From contig NZ_JAFEMD010000008.1 in NCBI RefSeq assembly GCF_016892765.1, forward strand, positions 1-64,000: 64,000 nucleotides of DNA, written 5' to 3'. Shown piece after piece: positions 33,456 to 43,197 of the stretch (within the stretch, counting starts at the first letter, position 1; each line of letters starts with the position of its first letter). A program made the translations under genes and the position numbers. Source of the stretch: Microvirga arvi. GTDB taxonomy: Bacteria > Pseudomonadota > Alphaproteobacteria > Rhizobiales > Beijerinckiaceae. Under the pieces are notes generated by a model. That model had not been told where the DNA came from. It did no database searches and was given only the letters and a program-made list of their open reading frames with translations.

Positions 33456-34598
33456 CTATGCTATGAAGAAGTCGGCGGCGGTGATCGTTGCCGTTCCCAG
33501 GATCTTCGCGAAACGCACGGCAGCGACGGGGCCGGAGCCGTCCGTGTCGTAATAAGCGGCTCGTTCTCCGGCGTTGTGGAAGATGATCCGGTCGTCGGCG
33601 TCCTTTGCCGCGGGCCCGTCGACGAAGAATGCCGCGTTCAAGGCGCCCGCACCGAGCGTGGTGAAGATCGCTGACGACAGGATGATCCTGTCCGTGTCCC
33701 AGGTGTTGTTGAAATCAAGGATCCGATCGGTGTCGTTGACGCCGTTGAACCGTGTGTCGAACACGAACTGGTCGTCGCCACCCCCGCCGCTCAGCGCGTC
33801 GCTGCCTCTGCCGCCATACAGAACATCGTCGCCGTTGAAGCCGAAGAGCTTGTCGTTGCCGCTGGCACCTTTGATCACATCTTTGACCGCGACCCCGTAG
33901 ATCACCTCGGCCTTGCTCTTGCCGGTCTGGGTCAGGGTCTGCTTCGTCTTGCTCCAGCTCCACTTCGCAACCTGCCGCCCATCCTGCGAGGGGCTGCCGT
34001 AGAGCGCCTGGATCGCCGCGATGTCCAACGATCCGAGCCCGGCGGATTGCATGTCGGGATCGCCTCCCGTGTAGCTCATCACGGTGTGCCTGACATTGTC
34101 CATGCTTGTGTCGAGCAGTTCCTTGTTGTGATCCATCTTGTGGAAGGGGTGCTTCAGCCCGAGCGCGTGGCCGATCTCATGGAGGAGCACGTAGAGCTTG
34201 TAGGATCCGTTCCCCGACAGTTCGCTGCGGTGCTCGGTGTTCAGATAGACGTTTCCGCCATCATCATCCCGGATCCGGTCGTCCCATGGTCCGAAGGTAT
34301 CCCGGTCGAGCTCCGGGAACTCCGCCCAGGCGGTCACGGTCTGAAAATTCCATTGCCACTGGAACTTCAGCTCGGCCTCCGCGCCCTTCACCTCGATGAA
34401 GCGGATGCCGCAGGCATCTCCCCACAGCTTGAGAGCCTTTTGCGCCACGGCCTTGTCTGCGCTGCCGAACTTCGTCGAGTCCCACACCGAAGAGGAGAGG
34501 TTGAAGGTATAGGTCAGGAATATGGGCTTCCTGCCGCCTTTGACGCCTGGAAGAGAGTTCCAGCTCTGGCCGGAGAGGATCGCAGTATAATTTGGCAT
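33456..34598 (-). CDS. Serralysin-like RTX metalloprotease (M10B family)
   Basis: A 380-residue secreted zinc protease. The zinc motif HEIGHALGLKH is at 140-150 and the Met-turn VMSY at 173-176 (Tyr as fifth ligand in the family). A short RTX block at about 240-280 (GASGNDKL, FNGDDVL, GRGSDALS, GGGDDQF) binds calcium. The last ~80 residues match the C-terminal domain of the RTX proteins at 2946 and 40361 and end in DFFIA. It is shorter than typical serralysins (about 470 residues) and has no long N-propeptide. No signal peptide, as expected for type I secretion. No protease inhibitor or exporter gene lies nearby. Confidence 0.92.
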   Translation of the reverse strand: MPNYTAILSGQSWNSLPGVKGGRKPIFLTYTFNLSSSVWDSTKFGSADKAVAQKALKLWGDACGIRFIEVKGAEAELKFQWQWNFQTVTAWAEFPELDRDTFGPWDDRIRDDDGGNVYLNTEHRSELSGNGSYKLYVLLHEIGHALGLKHPFHKMDHNKELLDTSMDNVRHTVMSYTGGDPDMQSAGLGSLDIAAIQALYGSPSQDGRQVAKWSWSKTKQTLTQTGKSKAEVIYGVAVKDVIKGASGNDKLFGFNGDDVLYGGRGSDALSGGGGDDQFVFDTRFNGVNDTDRILDFNNTWDTDRIILSSAIFTTLGAGALNAAFFVDGPAAKDADDRIIFHNAGERAAYYDTDGSGPVAAVRFAKILGTATITAADFFIA

Positions 34599-34678
34599 GG
34601 AAAAACTTAGAGGAGGGAATGAACGTTACTAGGTATCATATCCTGTAGCGGTGACCGGCTGCAAGGAGAATCCTGCCG

Positions 34679-35146
34679 CTAGGGCAGGGTCTTCGCCGCC
34701 GCCAGCACCTCCTCGGCGTGGCCCGGCACCTTCACCTTGCTCCAGACCTGGGCGATGGTGCCCGTACGGTCGATCAGCAGCGTCGTGCGCTCGACGCCCA
34801 TGTAGGTGCGTCCATACATACTCTTCTCCACCCAGACCCCATAGGCCTCCAGCATGGCCGTGGCCTCGTCGGAGGCGAGGGCGAAGTCCAGGCCGTACTT
34901 GGCGCGGAATTTGTCGTGGCTCTTCAGAGAGTCGGGCGAGACGCCGATGATCTCCGTGTCCGCGGCGGCAAAGTCCTGCTTGAGGGCCTGAAAGTTCTGG
35001 GCTTCCAGGGTGCAGCCGCTGGTGTCGTCCTTCGGGTAGAAGTAGAGCACGATCTTGCGGCCCTTCAGGCTGTCCAGGCTAATGTCCCGACCATCTGTCG
35101 CAGGTAGGGAGAAGGCCGGGGCTCGGGTTCCGATGGTAAGGGACAT
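34679..35146 (-). CDS. bcp: Thioredoxin-dependent peroxiredoxin (Bcp/PrxQ type)
   Basis: A 155-residue cytoplasmic peroxidase that reduces hydroperoxides with electrons from thioredoxin. The peroxidatic Cys is in YPKDDTSGCTLEAQ. The usual resolving Cys five residues later is absent (residue Q/N region), so this is the one-Cys-like or distal-resolving variety. The Arg of the active site is in MGVERTTLLID. Divergent from the YhdP-like gene, a pairing conserved in relatives. Confidence 0.93.
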   Translation of the reverse strand: MSLTIGTRAPAFSLPATDGRDISLDSLKGRKIVLYFYPKDDTSGCTLEAQNFQALKQDFAAADTEIIGVSPDSLKSHDKFRAKYGLDFALASDEATAMLEAYGVWVEKSMYGRTYMGVERTTLLIDRTGTIAQVWSKVKVPGHAEEVLAAAKTLP

Positions 35147-35307
35147 GAATCGCCTTCGTTTTGGCGGAATGTACTGTTTGGAAACCTCCAGTGTGCACGA
35201 CTGACGGGGAAACAGTCGCAGGAGGCATCCGAGACGGCTAAGGTCTCATCCTCTGATTCCCTAAACCGCGCCCATGCGCAAGAACCGGATCGCGTGACAT
35301 CACAAGA

Positions 35308-38300
35308 ATGAAGCTGCCATTCCGTACCACGTTGTCCCGGCGAGACCCGGCGAAGCGAAGCCTCCTCAGACGTGTGCTTCGTGGTACCCTCTATGTGAAG
35401 CTTGGGCTGATCGTCTTTGTGGCAGCGGCGTTCGGGCTCCTTTATCTGCGCCTGTCGGCCGCTCCTATGAGCTTCGGGCGTCTGCCGGAGCGGGTCGCGG
35501 AAGCGCTGGCCGCCCGCATCGGGCCGGGCTGGAACGTGACGCTGCGGAATACCGCCATCGAGCTGCATGACGGATCGCCGGCCCTCAGGGCGAACGGCCT
35601 CGACATCCGCGCTCCGGGAGGCGAGCTCGTGCTCCGCGCGCCCTATGCCATCCTGAGCGTGGACCTGACGTCGCTCCTGACGGCCAACCTCCAGCCCAAG
35701 GCCATCGAGGTGCGCGACCTGCAGCTGCGGGTTCTGGTCAATCGGGATGGCTCGCTCACCTTCTCGCCTGTCCAAGGGGCGGAGGAGGATGGTGCCGCGC
35801 AGCCTGCCCCCGTCGCTCCCGAGCCCTCGAAGGAAGCTGCCGCTTCGATGGCGCGCGACACCAACGGGCCTTCTCCCGTTTCCGGCGCCGTCGGATCTCT
35901 GCTTGAGCTCATCGTCGGTCCTGGAAGCATTCTGCACTCTCTCAATCAGGCTCAGCTGACCAATGCGAGGCTGGTCTTCATCGATGCGGACGGTCGCGAG
36001 CGCGCGCGGTTCCAGCGTGTCGATGCCGCCTTCGACTGGGCGGAGAACGGCAGACGCCGGTTCGCTGCAACGGTTGAGGGGCCGCAAGGGCCCTGGCAGC
36101 TGAACGGCGACGCCACGGCGGAGGGCACGGACGCCTACCGCGCCAGCATTGTTGCGGAGCGGGCACCTATCACGGACATCCTTCTCCTCAGCGGGGCATC
36201 CGATCTGCCGGCGACCACGGACCTCGAGTTTTCGGGACGCTTCGACATTGCTTTCGCCAAAGGCCGCGTTACGGAGCTGAAAACCCGGCTCGAGAGCACG
36301 GCCGGCACGATCCAGATCCAGGACGTGGACACGTCTCCGTTCCCTGTCGAGCGGGCCGTCATCGCGGCTCACTGGAACGAGCCCGAGAAGGCGCTCGAAA
36401 TCGAGCGCATCGAGGCGAGGGGCGGCGAAACGAATCTGCTCCTGCAAGGGCGTTTCCTAGCTCGCAACACGAATGCTCCCTGGCGCCTGATCCTGGGCGG
36501 CCGGGATATCACCTGGTCCGGAGCCGCAGCAGGAGATCGCCCCCTGAAGGTCAGCGAATTCGCCGCCGACCTCTCCGGGCACGAAGGGGTCAGGATCAAC
36601 GGCATCACGCTTGCAGGACCGGACCTGTCCGCCCGCATCAGCGGGCTCGTGGCGGCGAATGCTGACCCGAAGGGTCTGAGGCTCGACGTCCACGCCGAGA
36701 AGACCGACGTCCGGTCCGCCCTGCGCGTCTGGCCGGAAGCGGTCGCCCCGCCGGTGCGGCGATATCTGGTATCTCACCTGAAGGCCGGGATGCTCAACTC
36801 TATCGATCTCAAGGTCGCGATGACCGGCGCCGATATCGAAAAGGCGTTGAACGGCGGCCCGACCCCCGACGATTCCCTGAAAATCGATTTTGCGGTCTCG
36901 AACGGCACCCTTCAGGTCGACGAGGGGATTCCGCCGATCTCCGGCATGGACGCGACCGGTCATGTGACCGGAACGAAGGTGCTCGTCCGCGCGCCTGCGG
37001 GTGTCGTCCAGATGGCGAACAGCCGGTCCCTGACGGCGTCAGAGGGCGTCTTCATCCTGGACAATTACTGGGACGACAACGGGGTGGCCCGCATCGACTT
37101 CCGCCTGACGGGAGGCGCCGACGGCCTGGGCGCCCTCCTGCTGGAGCCGCGCATCAAGGAAATCGCCGGCTTCAACATCGATCCCGCCACCATGAAGGGC
37201 AGGACGGACCTGAGCGTCGGCATCGGCCTGCCGATCAAGAACATTCCCGCGTTCGTCGACCTGCCGCTCAAGGTCAGCGGGATGGTCAGCGGTTTCGGCG
37301 TCGACGGGTTCTTCGGGAAGGATCGCCTGGAAGCCGCCGACCTGACGATCGCCTATGATCGCGGCAATCTCGCCGTCAAGGGCAGCGGCAAGCTCGCCGG
37401 CAGCGCAGCGGCCATCGACCTGCAGAAGAACCGGCAGGGCGGGCAGGCGAGCGTGGCCTTCTCGCTCGACGACGCTGCGCGCAGCCGGCGTGGGCTCTCC
37501 TTCGGCTCGCAGCTCACCGGAACCATCGGCCTCAAGGCGAGCCTGCCGCTGGGCGAGTCCTCTCCGTCGGTCATTTTCGTCGAGGCGGATCTCGCAAAGG
37601 CCGGTGTGGATCAGCTCGTCCCCGGTTGGGTGAAGCCGGCCGGAAAGCCGGGCAAGCTGAGCTTCACCATGGTCGACGGGCCGGCGAGCGAGATCAAGGA
37701 CCTGCAGCTCGACAGCGGCAGCGTGCAGCTGCGGGGCCATGCCACCCTGTCGAACGAAGGCAGTTTGGACAAGGCGGAGCTGTCGACCTTCAAGCTCTCG
37801 CCGGGCGACGACATGCGCGCCGAGATCGAACGCTCCAACGGTGTCTACAAGGTCACGATCCGGGGCAATGTCGGCGACGCCCGCCCGTTCGTGAAGGGAA
37901 GCGTGTCGGCGGCTCCGACGGGGCGTAGCGGAGCGGCCCAGAAGGACGGCAGGGACGTCGATCTCGATCTGAGCCTCAACATCCTGACCGGCTTCAATGA
38001 TGAGGCGATCACCAATGCCTCCATCAAGGCGTCCATGCGCAAGGACAGCCTGCGCCAGCTGGACATGAAGGGACGCCTCGGGGCGACCGACATTCTCGGC
38101 CGGACCATTCCCCAGGCCGGGAGCAGCCCGGTGGTGATCATCCAGGCCGACGACGCCGGCGCGCTTCTGCGCTTCACGGATGTCTACAAGCGGATGTCGC
38201 GCGGCAATCTCATTCTCCAGCTCGCGACCGGTGACGAGCCGCAGGCCGGGCATGTGATCATGCACTCCTTCGCGCTCGTCAACGAGCCCGCCCTGCGCCG

Positions 38301-38775
38301 GATCATTCCCACCCAGACCCAGGTCGTCGCCGGGCGTGACCAGGCCGGCAAGCCGCAGATGGTGCGCGTGGACGTGAACGAGGTTCAGTTCACCAAGGCA
38401 CGGCTCGAGTTCACCCGGGGTTCCGGGCGCCTCGACTTCAAGGATGCCGCCATCTGGGGCAACCAGATCGGGTTCACGCTCGGCGGCTTCATCGATTATG
38501 CCCGCGACCGTCTCGACATCACGGGGACCTTCGTGCCGGCCTACGGGCTCAACAATGTCTTCGCCCAGGTGCCGCTCTTCGGGCCCTTGCTGGGGGGAGG
38601 GCAGAATGAGGGGCTGTTCGCCGTCAATTTCCGCCTGAACGGTCAGGCCAGCGCGCCGTCCCTGTCGGTGAACCCGCTCTCGGCGGTAGCGCCCGGCTTC
38701 CTGCGCAAGCTGTTCGGCGTCGCCGCCGAGAGGGAGCCGCAGACAGGATCGCTGCCGACGGTTTCCGACCGCTAG
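35308..38775 (+). CDS. YhdP-like AsmA-family envelope protein (DUF3971)
   Basis: An 1155-residue protein with one membrane segment at about 31-49 and a very long periplasmic part rich in beta strands. The N-terminal DUF3971 region (up to about 400) and the AsmA-like C-terminal region (about 750-1110, with the DAGALLRFTDVYKRMSRGNL segment) place it with YhdP/TamB-type proteins. These form hydrophobic grooves thought to carry phospholipids from inner to outer membrane. Full length for the family. A family A repeat lies directly after the stop. Confidence 0.88.
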   Translation: MKLPFRTTLSRRDPAKRSLLRRVLRGTLYVKLGLIVFVAAAFGLLYLRLSAAPMSFGRLPERVAEALAARIGPGWNVTLRNTAIELHDGSPALRANGLDIRAPGGELVLRAPYAILSVDLTSLLTANLQPKAIEVRDLQLRVLVNRDGSLTFSPVQGAEEDGAAQPAPVAPEPSKEAAASMARDTNGPSPVSGAVGSLLELIVGPGSILHSLNQAQLTNARLVFIDADGRERARFQRVDAAFDWAENGRRRFAATVEGPQGPWQLNGDATAEGTDAYRASIVAERAPITDILLLSGASDLPATTDLEFSGRFDIAFAKGRVTELKTRLESTAGTIQIQDVDTSPFPVERAVIAAHWNEPEKALEIERIEARGGETNLLLQGRFLARNTNAPWRLILGGRDITWSGAAAGDRPLKVSEFAADLSGHEGVRINGITLAGPDLSARISGLVAANADPKGLRLDVHAEKTDVRSALRVWPEAVAPPVRRYLVSHLKAGMLNSIDLKVAMTGADIEKALNGGPTPDDSLKIDFAVSNGTLQVDEGIPPISGMDATGHVTGTKVLVRAPAGVVQMANSRSLTASEGVFILDNYWDDNGVARIDFRLTGGADGLGALLLEPRIKEIAGFNIDPATMKGRTDLSVGIGLPIKNIPAFVDLPLKVSGMVSGFGVDGFFGKDRLEAADLTIAYDRGNLAVKGSGKLAGSAAAIDLQKNRQGGQASVAFSLDDAARSRRGLSFGSQLTGTIGLKASLPLGESSPSVIFVEADLAKAGVDQLVPGWVKPAGKPGKLSFTMVDGPASEIKDLQLDSGSVQLRGHATLSNEGSLDKAELSTFKLSPGDDMRAEIERSNGVYKVTIRGNVGDARPFVKGSVSAAPTGRSGAAQKDGRDVDLDLSLNILTGFNDEAITNASIKASMRKDSLRQLDMKGRLGATDILGRTIPQAGSSPVVIIQADDAGALLRFTDVYKRMSRGNLILQLATGDEPQAGHVIMHSFALVNEPALRRIIPTQTQVVAGRDQAGKPQMVRVDVNEVQFTKARLEFTRGSGRLDFKDAAIWGNQIGFTLGGFIDYARDRLDITGTFVPAYGLNNVFAQVPLFGPLLGGGQNEGLFAVNFRLNGQASAPSLSVNPLSAVAPGFLRKLFGVAAEREPQTGSLPTVSDR

Positions 38776-38880
38776 AGCATCGCGCGGCCCTTCGGGCCTG
38801 CACTACGCGATGCACCGCTCAAGGGATTGAGCATCGGATGAATCCAAAAGTGCAAATCCGCTTTTGGATCCGATGCGCTA
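38776..38880. repeat. Composite palindromic repeat, family A, copy 4
   Basis: The most complete copy: AGCATCGCGCGG..CGCGATGC (38776-38813), the linker CACCGCTCAAGGGATTG, then AGCATCGGATGAATCCAAAAG..CTTTTGGATCCGATGC (38830-38876). It fills the gap between the convergent YhdP-like and tyrS genes and could act as their transcription barrier. Confidence 0.85.
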
Positions 38881-38885
38881 AGGCT

Positions 38886-40148
38886 TCAAACGGCGCGCAG
38901 GAGAACGTGCTTCTTCTTGCCGAAGGACAGTTTGATCACGCCCTCGGCCGTGACATCCGACAGGCTTAAAGTTCCGCGCTCGTCCGAGACCGCTTGATCG
39001 TTCACCCTGAGGCCGCCGCTCTTGATCTGTCGGCGTGCCTCGCTCGACGACGGCACGAGCTTCGCGTAGTCGGGGCCGAAGGCCGCGAGCACGCCGAGGC
39101 CGCCCTTCAATACGTCCGATGCAATCTCGACGGTGGGCAGGCTCTCCGCCAGGGTGCCCTGCTCGAAGGTCTTGCGGGCGGTCTCCGCGGCGAGTTCCGC
39201 CGCCTCGCGGCCGTGGAGGAGGGCGGTCGCTTCCGTAGCGAGAATCTTCTTCGCCTCGTTGATGTCGGCGCCCTGGAACGCTTCGAGCCGGGCGATCTCA
39301 TCCATCTCCAGGATGGTGAAGAGCTTGAGGAAGCGGACCACATCCGAGTCCTCGGTGTTGCGCCAGAACTGCCAGTAATCGTAGGGGCTTAAGCTGTCGG
39401 CATTGAGCCAGACCGCGCCGGAGGCCGTCTTGCCCATCTTGGCGCCGGAGGCCGTGGTCAGGAGCGGGCAGGTGATCGCATAGAGCTGCGGCGTGCCGAG
39501 GCGGCGGCCGAGATCGATACCGTTGACGATGTTGCCCCACTGGTCCGAGCCGCCCATCTGCAGGATGCAGCCATAGCGCTTGTTGAGCTCCACGAAGTCG
39601 TAGGCCTGGAGGATCATGTAGTTGAATTCCAGGAAGGACAGCTCGTGCTCGCGGTCGAGGCGCAGCTTCACGCTGTCGAAGGACAGCATGCGGTTGACCG
39701 AGAAGTGCCGGCCCACATCGCGCAGGAACTCGATGTAGTTGAGCTTGGTCAGCCATTCGGCATTGTCGACCATCATGGCGTCGGTCTTGGCTTCGCCGAA
39801 CGAGATGAAGCGCGAGAAGACGGTCTTGATGCTGTCCTTGTTGGCCTCGATCTGCTCGACCGTGAGAAGCTTGCGGCTCTCGTCCTTGCCTGAAGGATCG
39901 CCTACCCGGGTGGTGCCGCCGCCCATGAGCGTGATCGGCCGGCCGGCGCCGGTCTTCTGCAGCCAATGCAGCATCATGATCGAGAGCAGGTGCCCGACAT
40001 GGAGCGAAGGGCCGGTGCAGTCATAGCCCACATAGGTCGTCAGCCGCCCTTCGGCAGCTGCCGCATCGATGCCCTCCAGATCGGAAGTTTGGTGGATGAA
40101 GCCCCGCTCGGTGAGCACCTTCAGGAAATCGGATTTCGGCGCGTTCAT
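38886..40148 (-). CDS. tyrS: Tyrosyl-tRNA synthetase
   Basis: A 420-residue class I synthetase of the TyrRS type 1. The HIGH motif is HVGH at 50-53, the KMSKS motif is KMGKT at 237-241, a form common in proteobacterial TyrRS. Tyrosine-binding residues are recognisable in [14 protein letters not shown] and MILQAYDF, and [11 protein letters not shown] is typical. The C-terminal S4-like RNA-binding domain (about 350-420) is complete. The upstream 176 bp before the RTX protease contain its promoter; nothing else seen. Confidence 0.98.
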   Translation of the reverse strand: MNAPKSDFLKVLTERGFIHQTSDLEGIDAAAAEGRLTTYVGYDCTGPSLHVGHLLSIMMLHWLQKTGAGRPITLMGGGTTRVGDPSGKDESRKLLTVEQIEANKDSIKTVFSRFISFGEAKTDAMMVDNAEWLTKLNYIEFLRDVGRHFSVNRMLSFDSVKLRLDREHELSFLEFNYMILQAYDFVELNKRYGCILQMGGSDQWGNIVNGIDLGRRLGTPQLYAITCPLLTTASGAKMGKTASGAVWLNADSLSPYDYWQFWRNTEDSDVVRFLKLFTILEMDEIARLEAFQGADINEAKKILATEATALLHGREAAELAAETARKTFEQGTLAESLPTVEIASDVLKGGLGVLAAFGPDYAKLVPSSSEARRQIKSGGLRVNDQAVSDERGTLSLSDVTAEGVIKLSFGKKKHVLLRAV

Positions 40149-40360
40149 CGCGTCTCTCTCATGGGTCAGGGTCGTAAAGATGGGGACCCTCTATCAGCTT
40201 CGGTATAGGATTTCACGCGGTTTCCGCTCTACGAAGAGAGCTCCACCGTACATCAGGATTTCTCTTGGCTTCGACGCCTCGATCTTACCCTGCGTCAGCT
40301 TGACGCAGAGGCACAGCCGCGATAATGTTGAAACGAAATATCATTAGGGGCGGTGTGACC

Positions 40361-43102
40361 ATGTCTTGGCTCAACGATGCGTGGAATTGGATTTCCAACT
40401 CGGCTGAAGGCATTGGGCGAGGGATCCTTGATGTCTTTCAATCCCTCGGTGAGTCCATCAAGAACAGCTTTCTTGAATTGCCGCTCTGGTTCAACTCGGC
40501 AATGAGCAGGATTCTGCCCGGGGCGGTTATTGGGGACGTCAAGTATTTTACACCTTCTCATCCCGACGCTGACGTCCAGGCCTTGATGTCCGGCTCCAAG
40601 TGGAATGGAGCGACCATTACCTATTCGCTGCCTGACCAGCGGGGCGATTACTCCTATATCAACCCGCATGTGACAGGATTTGAGCGTCTCTCCGCCGATG
40701 GCGAGAGGACGGTTCATGACGCTATGGCTGCGGTGGCAGGCTATGTGAATACTGGCGTCGCGTTTGCCGGTCATAACAACGCCAACATCAAAGTTGCGAG
40801 CTTCGTGCCTGGAGGTGTGATCACCAGCAGCACCGGTTTTTATCCTGGCATGCCGGCCTATGGCGGCGAGACTTGGATCGTTGGAGGTTCATCCCCGGGC
40901 ATTACGAAGGGCACGCATAAATATGCCCTTATTCTCCATGAGCTAGGCCATGCCTTGGGCCTTAAGCATTCCCACGACGCGGTTCCAGGCCTCCCGAGAA
41001 TGTCGGCGGCGCATGACTCCGCGGAATATACCGTGATGTCCTACAACAACACGAGATATGCGCCACAGACCTTCATGCAGTACGACATCGCTGCCCTGCA
41101 GGCTATGTATGGCGCGCACTTCAGCACCAATGGCAAGAATACGACCTACACCTGGAGCGAGTCCTCCGGCGCGATGACCATCAAGGATGGTGACAGTAAT
41201 CCTGCCTATCAGGGCAGCACCTACAATGCCAAAATCTTCCTTACAATCTGGGACGGCGGCGGCATTGACACCTATGATATGTCGAATTTCAGGGACAATG
41301 CAGTTATCGATCTGAGCCCCGGCGGCTTCTCACGGTTTTCCAATGCGCAATTGGCGCAAAGAGCGAATGGTTCGAGCGTCAACGGGAACGTCTACAATGC
41401 CTTCCAGTACAAGGGGGATGCGCGCTCTCTCATTGAGAATGCCATCGGTGGCAGTGGCAATGACAAGATCCTTGGCAACCAAGCCAACAATCATCTGCAA
41501 GGAAAGAACGGCCATGATGAGTTGAGCGGATATGCCGGTAATGATTCACTTCTTGGCGGTGACGGAAACGACGTGCTCCTCGGCGGAGCCGGCGACGACG
41601 CGATATTGGCCGGCGACGGCAATGATCGCCTGGACGGTGGTGCTGGTGCCGACCGTTTCGATGGTGGTGCGGATCGGGATACGGTGAGCTATTGGTCGGC
41701 TGCTGGTGCGGTTCAAGTCTATCTGTGGGATGTTTCGCGCAATCGGGGTGAAGCCGCAGGTGACACCTATGCCAGCATCGAGGTCATAGACGGCACGCGC
41801 TACAACGACGTGATGGAGGGCAACAACTCTTCTGTCGCCTTCTGGGGTGATGCAGGTGACGATTACCTGAAAGGTGGCGCGGGTGCGGATACCTTGTCCG
41901 GTGGCGACGGCAACGATAAGCTAGAAGGTGGCGTAGGCCCCGATCGCTTCGACGGCGGCTCGGGTCAGGACACCGTGAGCTATTGGTCGGCTCGCGGCCC
42001 AGTCGCGGTTTATCTCCACAATCTCAGCCGCAACGACGGTGATGCTTACGGCGATACTTACTTCAATGTCGAAGTGATCGACGGATCGACCTTCGGCGAC
42101 GTGCTGGAGGGCGATGGCAATGCCAACACCTTCTGGGGTGATGCAGGCAACGACCTGATGAAGGGCGTCGGCGGAAATGATACCCTCAAGGGGGCATCCG
42201 GCGACGACTGGCTTGTGGGCGGGATCGGTGGCGACCTGCTGGATGGCGGAGACGGCTATGACACGGCCGATTACTCGGGGGCGGCTTCGGGAGTGATCGT
42301 GGATCGCACCAGCATGGCCCGCAATGTGGGCGAAGCCTTCGGCGACGTATATGTCTCTATCGAGGGCGTGGTGGGCTCAGGCTTTGCCGACCAGTTTTAT
42401 GGCGCGAGCGGTTGGGATGGGTTCTGGGCCGGCGCTGGTGACGACGTGCTCGAAGGCCGGGGCGGCGGCGACCATCTCGATGGAGGCGAAGGCCGCGATT
42501 TTGCCAGCTACTTCAATGCGGGCTCGGCAGTGGTGGCCAATCTCACGGAGGCTTGGCGCAACACCGGCGAAGCGGCGGGCGACAGCTATTTCTCGATCGA
42601 GGCTGTTCACGGCTCTCAATTCAACGACGCTCTGACGGGAAATGCAGGCGGCAACGACCTCTATGGCCACGAGGGCAACGACATGCTGCGCGGCGAAGCA
42701 GGCCGCGACTATATGTCGGGCGGCGGCGGCCATGACACGCTGTCGGGCGGGGACGGTTCGGATTGGCTTGAAGGCAGGGCTGGCTTCGACGTATTCCGGT
42801 TCGATGCGGCGCTGAACGCCTCCACCAATGTGGACGAAATCATCGACTTCGGCACGAACGAGGATCTGATTCAGCTCAGCCGGAGCTTCTTCACCAATGT
42901 GACAGGTGGCTCCCTCTTGGATGCTTCGGCCTTCACCACTGGCTCGATGGCGACAACTTCGTCCCACCGCATCATCTACAACAAGGGAACGGGCGAGCTT
43001 TTCTACGACGCCGACGGTTCCGGATGGGCCGCGGGGCAGGTGAAGTTCGCGATTCTCAAGAACGCTCCGACCCTAACAGCGGCTCATTTCCTGCTTATCT
43101 AG
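40361..43102 (+). CDS. Modular RTX serralysin-like metalloprotease
   Basis: A 913-residue secreted protein. The M10 metalloprotease domain spans about 85-260, with HELGHALGLKH at 193-203 and the Met-turn VMSY at 225-228. RTX nonapeptides start near residue 370. Four ~90-residue modules follow in tandem, each with RTX repeats, a DTVSYWSA-like strand, SRNxGEAxGDTYxSIEVIDGS and GNxxxxFWGDAGDD-like end; the last two are more divergent. The final 80 residues are the shared C-terminal domain ending in HFLLI. ATG 40361 has AGGGGCGG 7 nt upstream; the earlier ATG 40325 has none. GC content is visibly lower in the 5' part than in neighbours. Confidence 0.92.
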   Translation: MSWLNDAWNWISNSAEGIGRGILDVFQSLGESIKNSFLELPLWFNSAMSRILPGAVIGDVKYFTPSHPDADVQALMSGSKWNGATITYSLPDQRGDYSYINPHVTGFERLSADGERTVHDAMAAVAGYVNTGVAFAGHNNANIKVASFVPGGVITSSTGFYPGMPAYGGETWIVGGSSPGITKGTHKYALILHELGHALGLKHSHDAVPGLPRMSAAHDSAEYTVMSYNNTRYAPQTFMQYDIAALQAMYGAHFSTNGKNTTYTWSESSGAMTIKDGDSNPAYQGSTYNAKIFLTIWDGGGIDTYDMSNFRDNAVIDLSPGGFSRFSNAQLAQRANGSSVNGNVYNAFQYKGDARSLIENAIGGSGNDKILGNQANNHLQGKNGHDELSGYAGNDSLLGGDGNDVLLGGAGDDAILAGDGNDRLDGGAGADRFDGGADRDTVSYWSAAGAVQVYLWDVSRNRGEAAGDTYASIEVIDGTRYNDVMEGNNSSVAFWGDAGDDYLKGGAGADTLSGGDGNDKLEGGVGPDRFDGGSGQDTVSYWSARGPVAVYLHNLSRNDGDAYGDTYFNVEVIDGSTFGDVLEGDGNANTFWGDAGNDLMKGVGGNDTLKGASGDDWLVGGIGGDLLDGGDGYDTADYSGAASGVIVDRTSMARNVGEAFGDVYVSIEGVVGSGFADQFYGASGWDGFWAGAGDDVLEGRGGGDHLDGGEGRDFASYFNAGSAVVANLTEAWRNTGEAAGDSYFSIEAVHGSQFNDALTGNAGGNDLYGHEGNDMLRGEAGRDYMSGGGGHDTLSGGDGSDWLEGRAGFDVFRFDAALNASTNVDEIIDFGTNEDLIQLSRSFFTNVTGGSLLDASAFTTGSMATTSSHRIIYNKGTGELFYDADGSGWAAGQVKFAILKNAPTLTAAHFLLI

Positions 43103-43126
43103 AGCAGGCTTTATCATGATGCAAAA

Positions 43127-43155
43127 AAGGCCGGTGGATCACACCGGCCTTTTCC
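43127..43155. terminator. Bidirectional terminator after the RTX metalloprotease
   Basis: A 10-bp stem AAGGCCGGTG/CACCGGCCTT with loop GATCA, an A-tract before and TTTT after. It serves the RTX gene and the convergent hydrolase gene. Confidence 0.88.
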
Positions 43156-43197
43156 TTGCAATGAAACCGCAACTCGTTGCCGGCGCAGATCTGCAGG

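Noticed and set aside
41500-42800. Tandem GGxGxD repeats considered as a CRISPR array or DNA satellite
   Set aside because: They are coding RTX repeats in one long frame, with no conserved direct repeat and spacer pattern.
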